Assembly: GCA_002049455.2 (NCBI GenBank)
Contig: KV918931.1
Span: forward strand, 99,003-163,002
Source of the DNA: Porphyra umbilicalis
Lineage: Eukaryota; Rhodophyta; Bangiophyceae; Bangiales; Bangiaceae
Direction of reading: 5' to 3'
DNA length: 64,000 bases
The position numbers and the translations under genes were made by a program. Within the stretch, counting starts at the first letter, position 1, and each line of letters opens with the position of its first letter. The notes under the pieces were generated by a model. That model was not told the origin of the DNA. It did not search any database and saw only the letters and a program-made list of their open reading frames with translations. Below, in pieces: positions 1-10,880 of this stretch.

Positions 1-1
1 T

Positions 2-901
2 GTACAGCACCTCGGAGACGAGCTGCGGGCGCGCGGGAACCTGTGGGAGGGGGACACGTCCGAGAACGAACGCCTCCACGCGTCGTGTAAGCGGATGTTT
101 GAGCGTAGCAACAAGCGCGGTCCCGGCGTTGCGTTGCAGATGATGAGATGTGACGAGGCGCAGTCGGCCGTGCTTAGCGGCATGCACGAGGACGACCACG
201 GCTCCACCTCCAACACCATCGCCGACGAAGACGAAGCTGGGGATGCGGGCAGTTCGTCTGCTGGGCAGCCGAGGCGGACGGCGGACCTGTCCTTCACTGG
301 TCGCGGCACGCGCATCGCCTTGGGCGACGTGCACGTGGCAGGGGCGCTGGCCAAGGTCGGCGAGATTCTCGGCATGGCCGACACTGAGTCCGTCACGCTG
401 CACAACACCGCGCGCATTGTCGCGCGTTTCGAGTGGGGAGCTCCCGGCAAGGTACAGCATCTCCGGGCGTCCCCCAACTTCATGAACAAGCCGTGGTTTT
501 CATACGTGCGGTACGAGGCGGCGGGCGGCACGGTGCAGTGGGGTCGGGTGCGGCTCGTGCTGCGGGCACTTGGTCGCGAGCGCCGCAGTTGTGTCATCCT
601 GCAGCGGATGCGCCGCGTACCCGCTCGCCCTGGCTGTGTCCTGTCGCGTTACGGTTGCCAGAGACTGGCCTGGGACTTTGACCAGGCGACGGACGAGTAC
701 CCGGCCCTGACTGTCGTCGACGCGACGAACATCCTGCGGGCTGAAGACGTGCAGGTCGACTGGTGGGACCTGACGGAGCGGCTCGGTCTTCTCGCAACGC
801 CAGCCAACAAAGTCATCGACGCTGCTGAGCGGCGCGCCGCACGCTACTTCACAAACCCCTTCTTTCCGTGGACGAGCCGCGCGCTCCGTCCCGGTCTTTG
901 A
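2..901 (+). CDS. C-terminal part of a transposon-type protein, 5' end outside window
   Basis: The frame is open from base 2 to a TGA at 899-901, giving 299 residues; the first internal ATG (95) is not the true start because the frame continues upstream with conserved-looking sequence. Near the left edge it reads TSENERLHASCKRMFERSN, then GPGVALQMMRCDEAQ. A Glu/Asn-Glu-Arg-x-His pattern followed by Lys/Arg and Asn is common in C-terminal parts of transposase-like proteins in algae and fungi. A short acidic linker follows, then a compact domain rich in Trp, Arg and hydrophobic residues with no recognised family. Codon composition is balanced, unlike the low-complexity ORFs to the right. Host versus transposon origin is inferred; a cargo protein of a transposon is equally possible. 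Confidence 0.55.
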   Translation, partial: VQHLGDELRARGNLWEGDTSENERLHASCKRMFERSNKRGPGVALQMMRCDEAQSAVLSGMHEDDHGSTSNTIADEDEAGDAGSSSAGQPRRTADLSFTGRGTRIALGDVHVAGALAKVGEILGMADTESVTLHNTARIVARFEWGAPGKVQHLRASPNFMNKPWFSYVRYEAAGGTVQWGRVRLVLRALGRERRSCVILQRMRRVPARPGCVLSRYGCQRLAWDFDQATDEYPALTVVDATNILRAEDVQVDWWDLTERLGLLATPANKVIDAAERRAARYFTNPFFPWTSRALRPGL

Positions 902-3511
902 TTGAATGCCTGGGGGTGCACGGGTGGGCTTGCGCGTACTAGTTCGAGGATCGCGCGCGACTGTAGTGAGGAGTGCTTTTAACGTGAGGTGCTCGCGTCT
1001 CTAGCTCTATATCGTAGTATTTCTTCTCGTCGCCATTCAGCCGGTCCCGTCCAGAGCACAAGTCAGCCGGACAATATGCACCGGCTTTCTGCCATCGTAT
1101 AGATGCCAGTACTCTGTCGCAAAGCGCGCATCCAAGGTAGCCGTCGACGCGGAGCACGCCAGCCAGCCGTCCCACACGGGTTCCCTCGCCCTCCGCCGTT
1201 CCATGTGCTCCCCGCGCAGGAGAAGCATGTATCCCACTGTGTCCTCCCACCGTGTCATGCGTGGCCGCCCCGCTATTTGACGCAAGCGCGCAAGGCATTG
1301 GTGACTTGGACGCTGCTCGGACGTTGCCATGTCCATGGCGTTCCCAGCCGCAACGGCTGACGCCCGCTCTCCGGTTTCCTTCTGGACAAGGTCTCAGTGG
1401 TCCGCGCAAGCAGGCCAATGCCACAGGAAGCATGCTACAGCGCACTGCCAAAGGCGTGTACGGCTCCAGCGACTTCGTCGTAGCAACAGGTACGCGGACT
1501 AAAAGACACAGAGGAGACGCACCCAGCAGTTGAGTTTCCTGCAAACGGACTTGGCGGTGGAATCGACCATTGCCTCACTTCTCGAGCTGTCCTTTCGACC
1601 TCAACTGCGCCGCTCCCACCCTCGCACGCACCGGCCAGGCTTGTTTACGCTTAGATTGAGGGCCGTCATCAGATTAGCAATGTGATTGGCTGTGGTAAGC
1701 GTCGAACAGCAGAGCTGCCTCGCGACGATTAGTCGACTCGAGGTCATGTGCCAGGACCTGGCGACACGAGCCCCTGAACGGAAGTTTCTCTCGGACAGAC
1801 TCCCGGTCATGAACGACAGCCGTGAACGACGGAATCCCGTTCAGGAGTACCTTTGACTGGAGTCCGGGTCAGGCTCCTGTTCAAGAGGACAGTTTTCCGA
1901 CGCTGTCGGCAAAAGAGCAAAGCGCGCAACCTCGTGCCGACAGTGCGGGCGCGCGCCCAGAGGCGCCTTGCGGGAGAGGCCCTTGCTTGGCAAGGACAGT
2001 CCAGTACCAGGAACGCGGCGATGCCGCCGCTGCCGACGTGGCGGCTGCGCCGAGGGTGTGGCCCCACGCCCCGTCGTGCGGCGGGGCGACCGTGGGATGG
2101 CGCCACCGCGTGGCGGCGGGCACCCGACGCCACCCCCGTCGGCTCCCTTGTCGCACGGGAAGGGAGCCGCGGGGAGCGGCGTTTGGTGGCTGTGGGGTTT
2201 TCTACCGGCCGTCTGGGGGCATTGGGAAACGCCGGGCGGGGCGGGCGGCGGCGGCGGGGTGGGGGGACGGCGCTACGGTCCGAGCAGCTACTCGTATGAC
2301 CGGTTCTTGTGGCGGCGTGTCATTTTTTTTTTTGCCACGGCAGCGCCCAACGATTGTGTGACGCAACGTACGTACCAACAGCGAGCGCGTTGTCTCTTCC
2401 CCCTCCCGGCCGTCGGTTCCAAACGGGCTCCCCCTTAGACCGCGAGCGGCCGCACGAGTTCGTGGAAAACATGGCCGAGCGGATCCCCCTCAGTCGGACG
2501 CTGCTGCCCGTCGCGCTCGTGTCGAGAGTGTGCCTAAAATAGTACACCACGGGCGTGCTGCGCGCCTTACGCCACACGTGTTCCTCCCATTCTCAAAGGG
2601 CACCCCTGTTGACGTGCCCGCCCTGCCGGGAAGACCTGCCACGGGTGCTTGGCGCGGCCGCCGAGGCGGCCCGCCACCAATCCGGCCCGTGTGGTCCCCG
2701 CGCCCGCCCCACGAGGCCACCTGTTGAGTTGAACGCCGCCGCGCCGATGGACTTGGGCGCCGACCCCGACGGCTCGGCGGCCGTCGGGCCGAGCCACGCC
2801 TCTGCCCACGCCGTCACGCCCCGTCGCGTGGACGGCCAATTCGGTGATGACGCCGCCGTCATGGACGTTGTCGTACAGGCTGTGGGTGCTCTCACGGGCA
2901 AACGTGGCGGTGCGGGGGTGGGGGAGGGTGCGGCGGCGGCGCGCGCGCCGCCGTCGACAGCGCAGAGGCGTCGACGGCCTCGGCCGCCGTGGCCGACGGT
3001 GCGGCGTCAGAGGCGGGCGCAGAGGCACCCGGCCCATTGGCGTTACGGGCCTCGGTGCCCGCCGAGGGGGCCCCCACGCACGTGATGGCGTGGCAGAGGG
3101 CCCGAGCGAAGCAGATCAGGAGAGGGGCAGTGACATGTGGAGGCGCACCTAGAGGCGGCCCGCTGCGAGCGCGGGCGGACGACTGGTGGGAGGGTGCGTC
3201 GAGCGGGCGCGTCAACCGCGGGCAAGAAACCGTGTCCATCATCAAGGCAAAGCGCACACGGTGAGCTGCACGGCCTGCACGACGAGGCCTGACCGAGGAC
3301 CTCGACGAAAGTGTGGAACGCGGACCCTGCTGGACCCCCGGTGCCCCGCCTCGTGTCGGCCACGGCGCGCGGTGGGCGCAAACCAACGCGAGCAGCGATC
3401 ATGGACATGATGTAGGGTCGGCGCCTCCCCCGTGCCTGGTGTCACCGCCTGTCGGCGCCTCCTTGCCCCGTCCGGTCGCCGGCCCCATCCGTTGCTCGCC
3501 CGGCCGCCTGC
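902..3511. other. Intergenic DNA, no convincing gene
   Basis: No supported gene. On the minus strand a 99-residue frame at 1037-1336 has non-repetitive composition (motifs RWEDTVGYMLLL and WHLYDGRKPVHIV) and could be a fragment of a degraded transposon gene, but no family is recognised. An 11-12 nt T run lies near 2322. From about 1880 onward GC rises and all frames become Arg/Pro/Ala-rich, the behaviour of GC-saturated non-coding sequence. Confidence 0.4.
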
Positions 3512-4945
3512 TTGTCGCTGCGTGCAGGCCGCCCGGCTGGCACTCCCGCCGTCTGCGACACCGCCGGTTGTTCCGCCGCACAAGCAGCGGCGTGGAGGCG
3601 GGACCCCCCTCCCCTGCTCCCCCCTGCCCCCCCCCCCCGTCCGCGCCATCAATCCCGCCACCGCCGCCCCTGTGACCGGCCATTGCCAAAGCCAGGAGAC
3701 GCCCCCCGCCCCCCCCTGCTCCGCCCGGTGCCGCCGGCCTCCCCTAATGGGTCGCCCAGCTCCCCCACCCGGGGCGTCACCTGGCCGGTGCCGTCAGACA
3801 CCGCGCACGCCCCGCCCACCCCGCGCGCCGTCGCCGCCCTCCCCGCCGCGGCCACCAGCGGGTGCCGACCGACGCCCGCCGCGGCTTCTTCCCCCGGGCC
3901 ACGGATGAAAATGATCGGACGCCAAGGCGCGCCCCGCCGAGTTTGGGTGGCGGCCACCCCAGCGACCACCCACGACGACGGCGGGTGCAACGGCGGCGGC
4001 GGCAAAACCCCGCCGGGCCACCGCGTGCCCACTACGGCCATGCCGCCGTGTCGCCGCCCGCCCTGCCGCCTGCGTTGGCAGGTGCGCCCCACCTCGGTGC
4101 CGTCGACGGTGCCACCGTGCACGGCGGGCCTGAGGCAGTGCCCCCCCCCCCCCCCCCCCCACGGCGCCCCCCCCCTCCACCCGCCCGCCGAGTGCGGCCT
4201 CTGCGTCGACGCCCCCGCGTCGGTGCGCACCGGCCGGTGCGGGCACGCCTCTTGCGCCGCCTGCCTCTGTCGCGTCTGGTCGGCCGCGGCGGGCGGGTGG
4301 CCGACGTGCCCGCCCGTCGGCCGGCTGCCACGCGCCGCCCACCGACGCGGTCGCCGCTGGGGTGCGGGGCGCCCGCGGCGCCGGCCGCGCGCGCGCGGTG
4401 CGGCGGCACACCCCCGCGCGGGGGGGGGGCCACCGGGGAGCCCCTCGTGCGTGCGGCGGCCGCTTGCGGCGAGCCGCCGCCGCCGCTGCGTCCTCCCCGA
4501 CCGCCCGTGCCACCGCCGCACGCGGTTGGAGGGGTGGACGCGGCGGCGGGGGGCCCACGGCGGTAGCAGCGGCGGCACGCTCGACCGTCCAACGATCGCT
4601 TGTGCGCGCTGTGGCGCTACCCCCTGCGCCGGTGGCGGGGGTTCCGTCCCCACAGACGCCCCCCACACGCCCCCCCCCCCCCCGACGGACACGGCGCTGC
4701 GGGCGGCCGACGCGGCGGCGGCGACCGCCGCGTGGACGGCCGTCCGCGTCGAGCGTGTCGGCGGGTGGGGTCCCGTCGCTTCCACCGCCCCCGGGCGCGC
4801 GGATGGTTGCGCGCCGCTGCGGGCGCGCGCCGCGGCGCCGCCGCGCCGTGGCGCCCCCCGCCGACGCGATGGGCGCACGAGGCGGGCCGCCCACCGCCGC
4901 CCACCACCGCCGCGGCGCGCGAGCGGACGCCGCCCGCGACGGTAG
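3512..4945 (+). CDS. Putative RING-finger (RBR-like) protein, reading frame uncertain
   Basis: This 477-residue frame contains a cysteine/histidine cluster spaced like a RING finger: C228-x2-C231, C243-x-H245, C248-x2-C251, then a TCP motif about 20 residues later; the last expected metal ligand is not visible. About 80 residues on there is a second cluster (CVLPDRPC, then IACARCGATPC) resembling the in-between-RING module that follows RING1 in RBR ubiquitin ligases. RBR proteins transfer ubiquitin through a RING2 cysteine; no clear RING2 is seen here. The frame is interrupted near a long C run at 4672-4682, where the downstream part may shift frame. The N-terminal 200 residues are Pro/Arg-rich, so the start is unknown. 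A fortuitous cluster in GC-saturated DNA cannot be excluded. Confidence 0.38.
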   Translation: MSLRAGRPAGTPAVCDTAGCSAAQAAAWRRDPPPLLPPAPPPRPRHQSRHRRPCDRPLPKPGDAPRPPLLRPVPPASPNGSPSSPTRGVTWPVPSDTAHAPPTPRAVAALPAAATSGCRPTPAAASSPGPRMKMIGRQGAPRRVWVAATPATTHDDGGCNGGGGKTPPGHRVPTTAMPPCRRPPCRLRWQVRPTSVPSTVPPCTAGLRQCPPPPPPHGAPPLHPPAECGLCVDAPASVRTGRCGHASCAACLCRVWSAAAGGWPTCPPVGRLPRAAHRRGRRWGAGRPRRRPRARGAAAHPRAGGGPPGSPSCVRRPLAASRRRRCVLPDRPCHRRTRLEGWTRRRGAHGGSSGGTLDRPTIACARCGATPCAGGGGSVPTDAPHTPPPPPTDTALRAADAAAATAAWTAVRVERVGGWGPVASTAPGRADGCAPLRARAAAPPRRGAPRRRDGRTRRAAHRRPPPPRRASGRRPRR

Positions 4946-5260
4946 GCGTTTGTTTGTACTTTATGGTTTGGTGCGTCGCCCCCTTGATCAGCGGGGTGGT
5001 TGTGCTGTGACGCAGAGCCCCATTGTGGGTGGCGTGGGGATGTTGGTCCTCTTGCTCCACTGGGTGCACACGGTTTCTTGGGGGCGTTTGCCGTCGTTGG
5101 AGAGGTGCGGCGCGGGCGCCAGGGCGGCGTCTGCCGCCGTGCCATTGCCGGTGCGGCCGGCGCCCTTGGCGGCAAGGGGTGGGTGAGGTGGGGAGCGCGG
5201 CACCGGAGGACGACTGGGTGGTGGTCCTCTGACGTCAGCAACATCTACGCTCTACGGGGC
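4946..5260. other. Intergenic spacer
   Basis: Composition falls towards neutral directly after the TAG that ends the RING-like frame. Nothing recognisable is seen before the left end of the TIR element. Confidence 0.4.
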
Positions 5261-5989
5261 CTAGTGTCTATTCTACCGACCGCATCATTTGATGCGATTC
5301 GCATCAATTGATGCGGTTTTTCTGTCTTCTGCTACGAGAGAATGGCTGCTCCGTTGCTCATTCTGACGGCAGGAACGGGTCCTGCGTAGGCTTTTTATCC
5401 TTGGGGTAGAAGGAGGCCGCCCAGAATATATTTCTTCCTTCCCATACAGGCGATGCCGCAGAAGCACCCAGCAGACCATCCTGCCATGTCCCCCCCGCCC
5501 CCCGCCCCATACGAAGCAGGGCTCTTCATGGGTTGTTCGGCTCCAGGAGACTCCACGTACCCTTTCTATGAGACACAGAGGTGTCCCTAGGCAGAAACAA
5601 CATGTTCGGACAGCCTCCGCACGTCGAACAAGACGAGTACGCGGGGCCCCCACAGTGGCTGTTGCAAGTCCAAATCGACGTATTTGGGGGTTCTGGAGGG
5701 GGGGGGGGGGGGAGGGCGATGCTCGGCCCCGCTGGCAGATGCCCTCTGAGTGGGCTTTCATCCTTTTTTTCATATGAGGGACATCCTCAACGGGTCTTCT
5801 TTATGCTGGGCTGACAAGGCGACCACCCAGCTCCATACTGCCGACGAGAACAGCAACAACGTGGGTTTATAGGTGCCAACAGGGCCGATTTCCCACTCAG
5901 ATGCCCCGGAAACCGCGATTCCGACACCGCATCATTTGATGCGCAGCACCGCATCATTTGATGCGATTTCGCGGTAGAATAGACACTAG
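5261..5989. mobile_element. Non-autonomous TIR element (MITE-like), 729 bp
   Basis: The 18-mer CTAGTGTCTATTCTACCG at 5261-5278 is repeated exactly, in reverse complement, at 5972-5989. Just inside each end lie paired palindromes of the form GCATCA(TT/AT)TGATGC: two at about 5281-5315 and two at about 5929-5966. Subterminal repeats of this kind are typical transposase-binding sites. The interior has no plausible ORF and holds a G run at 5698-5713. Because the outer CTAG is itself palindromic, a TA or CTAG target duplication cannot be told apart from the TIR; no longer clean duplication is seen in the flanks. The superfamily is not assigned. Confidence 0.75.
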
Positions 5990-6468
5990 TGGTACGGGTC
6001 TCTCTGCTTTTATCTTGGTCGCTTGCCCCAAACTGCTTTATTTTCCAAGCATCCTGAAATATCCGCTCACGGGTACGCGCTCGTCTCCATACGGCCGCCG
6101 GGGCGCCCAACATCTGCCGCCGGCCGACGCGTGAGCCTGTTGAGCGCACGCTGAACTTGGGTGCGTGTTGCCTCGATGCCCGAGGCGCGGCCAGATGGGG
6201 CCACCGGTGGCTCGGGCGGTCGAGCTAGCGCGCCACTCCCTGGACCGCCAACACCAGCCACGTGCTTGAAGGGGCACCAGGCGGGGCAGCTCGCACAAGC
6301 AGGGATTAAAAAAACGAGCAAACACAAAGGTGACCGCCTCCAGCTGTCCTGCGAAAGAGGGGGACACAACGGCAGCGAGGCACGCTCAAAGGATGACGAC
6401 GTCGCAGTATAAAAACAGAGTACCACCACCGCTCCACAGAGCCACCACACACAGGTACTCCAACCCCC
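5990..6468. other. Spacer downstream of the TAPT1-family gene
   Basis: No supported gene. The right part should hold the 3' untranslated region of the minus-strand TAPT1-family gene; no clear polyadenylation signal was recognised. Confidence 0.35.
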
Positions 6469-7157
6469 TCACCGGTGACCACCCTTGTCCGCCCCATCCC
6501 CCCCGCCCCCGCCCCCGCCCCCACCCCCTTTGCCACCACCACCCGCCCCGCCCCCCACAAGGTCGTACCGCCCAACCTGCGAGAGCGTGTGGAACCAATC
6601 CTGCTGGTTGCGGTCGTCGTGCCCCGCCCACTCCCCCCGCCGCTCCGCGTACGCACGCAGCCGGCGGGCGGCGTGGCCCGCGAGCGCCGTCGAGAGCGCA
6701 AGCTTCACCGCCACCGCCGCCACCCACGCGGCGGCGGCTGCCGGCGCGGGGGCGCCCACCACCGCCCGCCCAATCATCCGCACCGCGAGGGCGGCCAGCG
6801 GCAGCGCCACAAAGCCGGTCCGTTTGGCGGCGGCCGAGCCGCCGACGCGGCCAAAGCCGGCAGACGCGCGGAGGCCGCCGGTGAGGGCCGTGACAGACGC
6901 GCCCGTGGCACCAGGCGCCGCCATCATCGTCACCGACGCTGGCGTCACCGACGGCGTCGCCGACGCTGCCGCCGACACGGTCGGGGCGGGCGCCGGCGCC
7001 ACCGCCGGGGACGGCGCCGGCGAGCGTGCAGGGGAGGGGGACGGTGACGGCGGCGACGGCGCCGACGATAACAGGGCACTGACCGAGATGCTGGCGCCGC
7101 CAGCCCCCGCTGCCGCGCCGGCCGTCGCCGACGTGGCCGACGTCTGCGGCCGGCGCG

Positions 7158-7191
<34 letters not shown>

Positions 7192-8528
7192 AGGCAGCGG
7201 CACCCCCCCCCCCGGATGTTCGCCCGCCAGCAGGTCCGACGCGAGCACCAACGAAAAGTGGCGGTACACGTCGTGGGGCACCCGGTTGAACTTGGCCACA
7301 AACGCGTGCTTGACCCAATCCACGACGCACTCGCAGGCGCCCATAATCGCCCACACCCGCAGCAGCCGCCCGTCGCCCTGCGTGTAGACGAGCATGGAGC
7401 CGAGGAAGACGGACAATTGGAAGCGCTCGACGGCGTCTGCGCAGGAGATTTGAAAGAGGTGCGGCACCTTGTACGCCTTGAACACCGACCCCTTGAGCTC
7501 CACAAAGTTGTTGCTGATGAGGAGCGTCAGCAGCGCGCTGTTGGCCGTGTTGATCGCCACGTTGAGGGTGACGACCCACGTCAGCAGCAGCAGCGCGTGG
7601 ACGTGGAGGTAGACGAGCGCGAGCGCATAGTCGACGCCAAAGCGGGCGGCGAGGCCGACGCCCCGCCACGCGCGGTGACGACGCTGGCGACGCCACGCCC
7701 GCCGGTCGGCAGCCTCGTCGGGCGGCGCGCGGGGCGCGAGGGGGGGGGTGGCCGGGGGTGGGAGCGGCAGCGGCCGCTCCCACGGCGGCTCCCGGTCGCC
7801 GAGGACGAGGGGGGGGGGGACCGGTCCCGCAAACGGTCGGGCAAGGGGTGCGCCGGGGGGGACGCCGCGACGGGGAGGGCGACGAGTGGCACCACGTCGC
7901 CCGTCTGCACGCCGCCGCCGCCACCGCCGCTGCCGCCATTGCCGACGCCGCCAGTGGCGGCGGCTGCGGCGGCTGCGGCTGCTGGACCCCTCCGCCGCAG
8001 CGTGCCTTGCCCGCCGCGGCGTCGGCTGCGGCCGCCGCCACCACTCCCCCCGCCGCCGCCGCCGCCGCCGCCACCGCCGCCGTGCCCGTTACCCGCACCC
8101 CCCCCGCGCCCTCGGCCCGTCCGCCCATTGGGCACCGCGGCCGCCGGCAGCGGCGCGGCCGGCACGGCCAGCGCCGGCGCCACCGACGGCGCGCGCGCAA
8201 CGGTGGCGCCTTCGGCGGCGCCGTCCCCCCCCCCCCCCCCCCCCCCCGAGCACCCCGCCCCCGGACTGTGCGCGACGGTCACCACCGACGGCGACAGCAG
8301 CAGCGCGTCCGAGCCGACCAGCCGCCCGCCAACGACCGACCGCGTCGGCGGGGGCGTCGAGCGCGGGCCGGGCGACGCGGAGCGCGCGTCCCCACCCGCC
8401 GCCACCCCCCCACCGGCCGCCGCTGCCGCCCGCCGCGCGGGCGACGCGGCCGGCGACCGCACGCTCACCGGGGAGCAGGCGCCCCCGGGGGTCGGCAGGG
8501 GCACGGGCGAGCGGGGCGCCACGGGCGG

Positions 8529-8559
<31 letters not shown>

Positions 8560-9533
8560 CGGGCAGCGCCGCCACCGACGGCGGCGGCGGCGGCGCTTCC
8601 GCGAGGTGGAAGCTCACCGCCGACGCGGCCGTCCAGCCGAGCGAGTCGAGCACGTCGACGCCAAAGGAGCAGCACAGGCGGTCGAAAATTTCCATCACGT
8701 TGAACACGACGTACAGCTTGATGACCGACTGCCCGCGGATGCTGTGGTAGACGCGCGAAATGTCGAGCGCAAAGAGCGTCGCGGCGGTCGCCACGAGCAG
8801 CGACAAGTGCACAATGTCAACGGCGGCGCCAACGACGCGGCGGGTGCGCGCGCCCGCCGCGCGCCGTCGCGCGGCGGCCGACGCGGGGGGGGCGGTGGCA
8901 CGGGCGCCCAGCCGCCGCGGTGGCGCGGTGCGCTCAGAGACTGCAGGCGGCGGACGAGCCACCGGCACGCGGCGGCGACCGCCGCCGAGACGGCGGCGAC
9001 CACCCGCAGCGGGAGGAGCGTAAACACAGAGAGGAACTCGTCGGCGCACACGAGGACGCCGAGCGCGAGGAGGCGCTCGAGCTTGAGCGGCACCTGCACA
9101 AAGTTGTACACGGCGCGGCGCTTGCCGGCGGCGGCGAGGGCCTCCTCCAAGCTGCCGGCGCCACCGTCACCACCGGCGCCGGGGCCACCACCACCACCAC
9201 CACCGCCACCACCACCACCACCACCACCACCACTACTACCACCACTACCACCACTATCGTCCTCTTCCCGCTCCCCAACGGCGCCGCCGTCAACGCCGAC
9301 TTGGTAGTACAGGAAGCGGCGGAAGGAGGCGGCCAGCGCCGCTCCACTCCCCGGGCCGCCGACGCTGCCGCCCGCCCCACCCATCCCCGGCGGCGGGGGG
9401 GACCCATCCCACGCCGCCACACCGGGGGATAGCGGCGCGCCACCGCCGGCGACCCCCCCCCCCGTCGCCCGCCGCCCGCGGGCGGCCGTCGGGGCAGCGG
9501 CGGCGGCAACGGCGGCGGCGGTGCCGCCGCCGT

Positions 9534-9564
<31 letters not shown>

Positions 9565-9648
9565 GCCGCCGCCACCGCCGCCGCCGCCGCCACCGTCGCC
9601 CCCTGCCAGAAAACGCTCACCGTCGACCGTCGCCCACTCGCCGACCAT
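6469..9648 (-). CDS. TAPT1: TAPT1/POD1/Emp65-family ER membrane protein, frame broken at homopolymer runs
   Basis: TAPT1 homologues are multi-pass ER membrane proteins implicated in ER and ciliary function. Conserved family blocks occur in order on the minus strand: VPLKLERLLALGVLVCADEF and FTLLPLRV (about 9060-9100), then LFALDISRVYHSIRGQS and VIKLYVVFNVMEIFDRLCCS (about 8670-8800), then ARFGVDYALALVYLHVHALL and VVTLNVAIN (about 7550-7650), NFVELKGSVFKAYK, SCADAVERFQLSVFLGSM and VVDWVKHAFVAKFN, and a final GFVALPLAALAVRMIG block. The stop is at 6469-6471. The chosen start, MVGEWATVDGERF, is at 9648; an upstream in-frame ATG at 9903 is less gene-like. The blocks lie in different frames, with shifts near the G run at 8884-8891, the C runs at 8222-8247 and 8530-8560, and the run near 7855. 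Long poly-Gly/Ala/Pro inserts separate the blocks, making the protein larger than typical for the family. Confidence 0.88.
9185..9256. repeat. (CCA)n trinucleotide repeat inside the TAPT1-family gene
   Basis: Near-perfect CCA triplets interrupted by a few CCG and CTA units. On the coding (minus) strand these are GGT codons, so they encode a poly-glycine tract just before the first conserved TAPT1 block. Length is likely to vary between individuals. Confidence 0.85.
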
Positions 9649-10107
9649 ATCGACCAGGCCCACCCACGGCGGCGGCGGGCATCGTGCGCGGCCGCGCGCC
9701 AGTCGGCGGTGGTGGCGGCCGCGGCGGCGGCGCCAACGATGACGGCGGCGGCTGACGGTGGCCGGGCGGGGGGGGCGGATCCCGTCCACCGGGCGCGCGT
9801 GGCAGGCACGGAAACGTGTGCAGTCGGCCCGGCCTGCGCATGACAGCGTGACCGAACAATCAAGCAGCGTTGTACACGTGGCGATGTTGCGCAGATCGTG
9901 CATCTCCGCGCGACTCCACGGCTGTTGAGCACAGTACTGTACTGTACTGCAGCCCTGTACTGTTAGCAGTGCACCTGCACGTATGCCGAGGAGGGGGGTA
10001 CAGCACGCTACGCCCGTGCAGGACGCGCGGCGCTACAATCTGCTACAGCGGAGGCTGTGCATTGAAGCTTTGAGCACCCTGTCCACCTGCAGAGTAGATC
10101 TTTGACC

Positions 10108-10248
10108 AGGTACAGTGCGTTCTCGTTATAAGAGAGTCGTTCACAAAAGAATATGGGTCGCGAGTCTTCCATTCCAGTCCGTGTGGGCCACTTTTTCTTC
10201 ATATTGAGCCGAATCAGCTGTCTCTTATAACGAGAACGCACTGTACCT
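10108..10248. repeat. 28-bp perfect inverted repeat with 85-bp spacer
   Basis: Bases 10108-10135 and 10221-10248 are exact reverse complements, beginning AGGTACAGTGCGTTCTCG and ending in TTATAAGAGA. The spacer is AT-richer than its surroundings. The structure could be a very short MITE or the transcribed hairpin of a small-RNA locus. No target duplication is evident. Confidence 0.85.
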
Positions 10249-10880
10249 GCAAGACCTTGAATTGGCTTGTATCTGGCTTGCACCGGTTGGTGCAAGGTGG
10301 ACCCTCTGAGAGGCGTTTTCTCGTACAAGCGCCGTACAAAGAGGGGCTCCTCGGCGTGCAATCCGATGTCCAGAGCCCATTTTGGCACCGTTCGCACCCC
10401 AGAAGAGGCGCATGTGAGACTATAAAAAACGAGCCCTGTCCGTCGTTTTGCACACCGATGGCGGCCACAAACGTGTTTCTTGCATTTAGAAACCTGTATC
10501 TACAGATGTCCCAGCTGGGACATTGCTTTCGTGCAAGCAGCTGGCACGAGATCTGTGCGGATTCGTGCAGAGACCTTGCACCGGGTGCAGTCCTCTTGCA
10601 CCAAAGTGGACATTTCTCGCATCACCCGGCAGTGTCTGCTTTTCTCTGCGCTCGTCACTGCTGGTACTGCTCCCGACCAGGACACCTGCCATATAGATAG
10701 TCACCCCAGTAACCTGCACTACCCTACCCTCCCCGCACCTTCATCCCCCCCGCATGCAGAATACTCGTGCTGTCAAAAACGGTAGCAACATATCCCCACG
10801 CCACCCTGGCCGAACGCAGGCGGCAACCTTCGGCGGCAAACTTCTGGCGACGCATAGCGTCGCCGCGGAGGCGTCCGACG

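Noticed and set aside
3649-5244. 531-codon minus-strand ORF opposite the RING-like frame
   Set aside because: No domain; it is the antisense of GC-saturated sequence, while the plus strand shows ordered Cys/His spacing.
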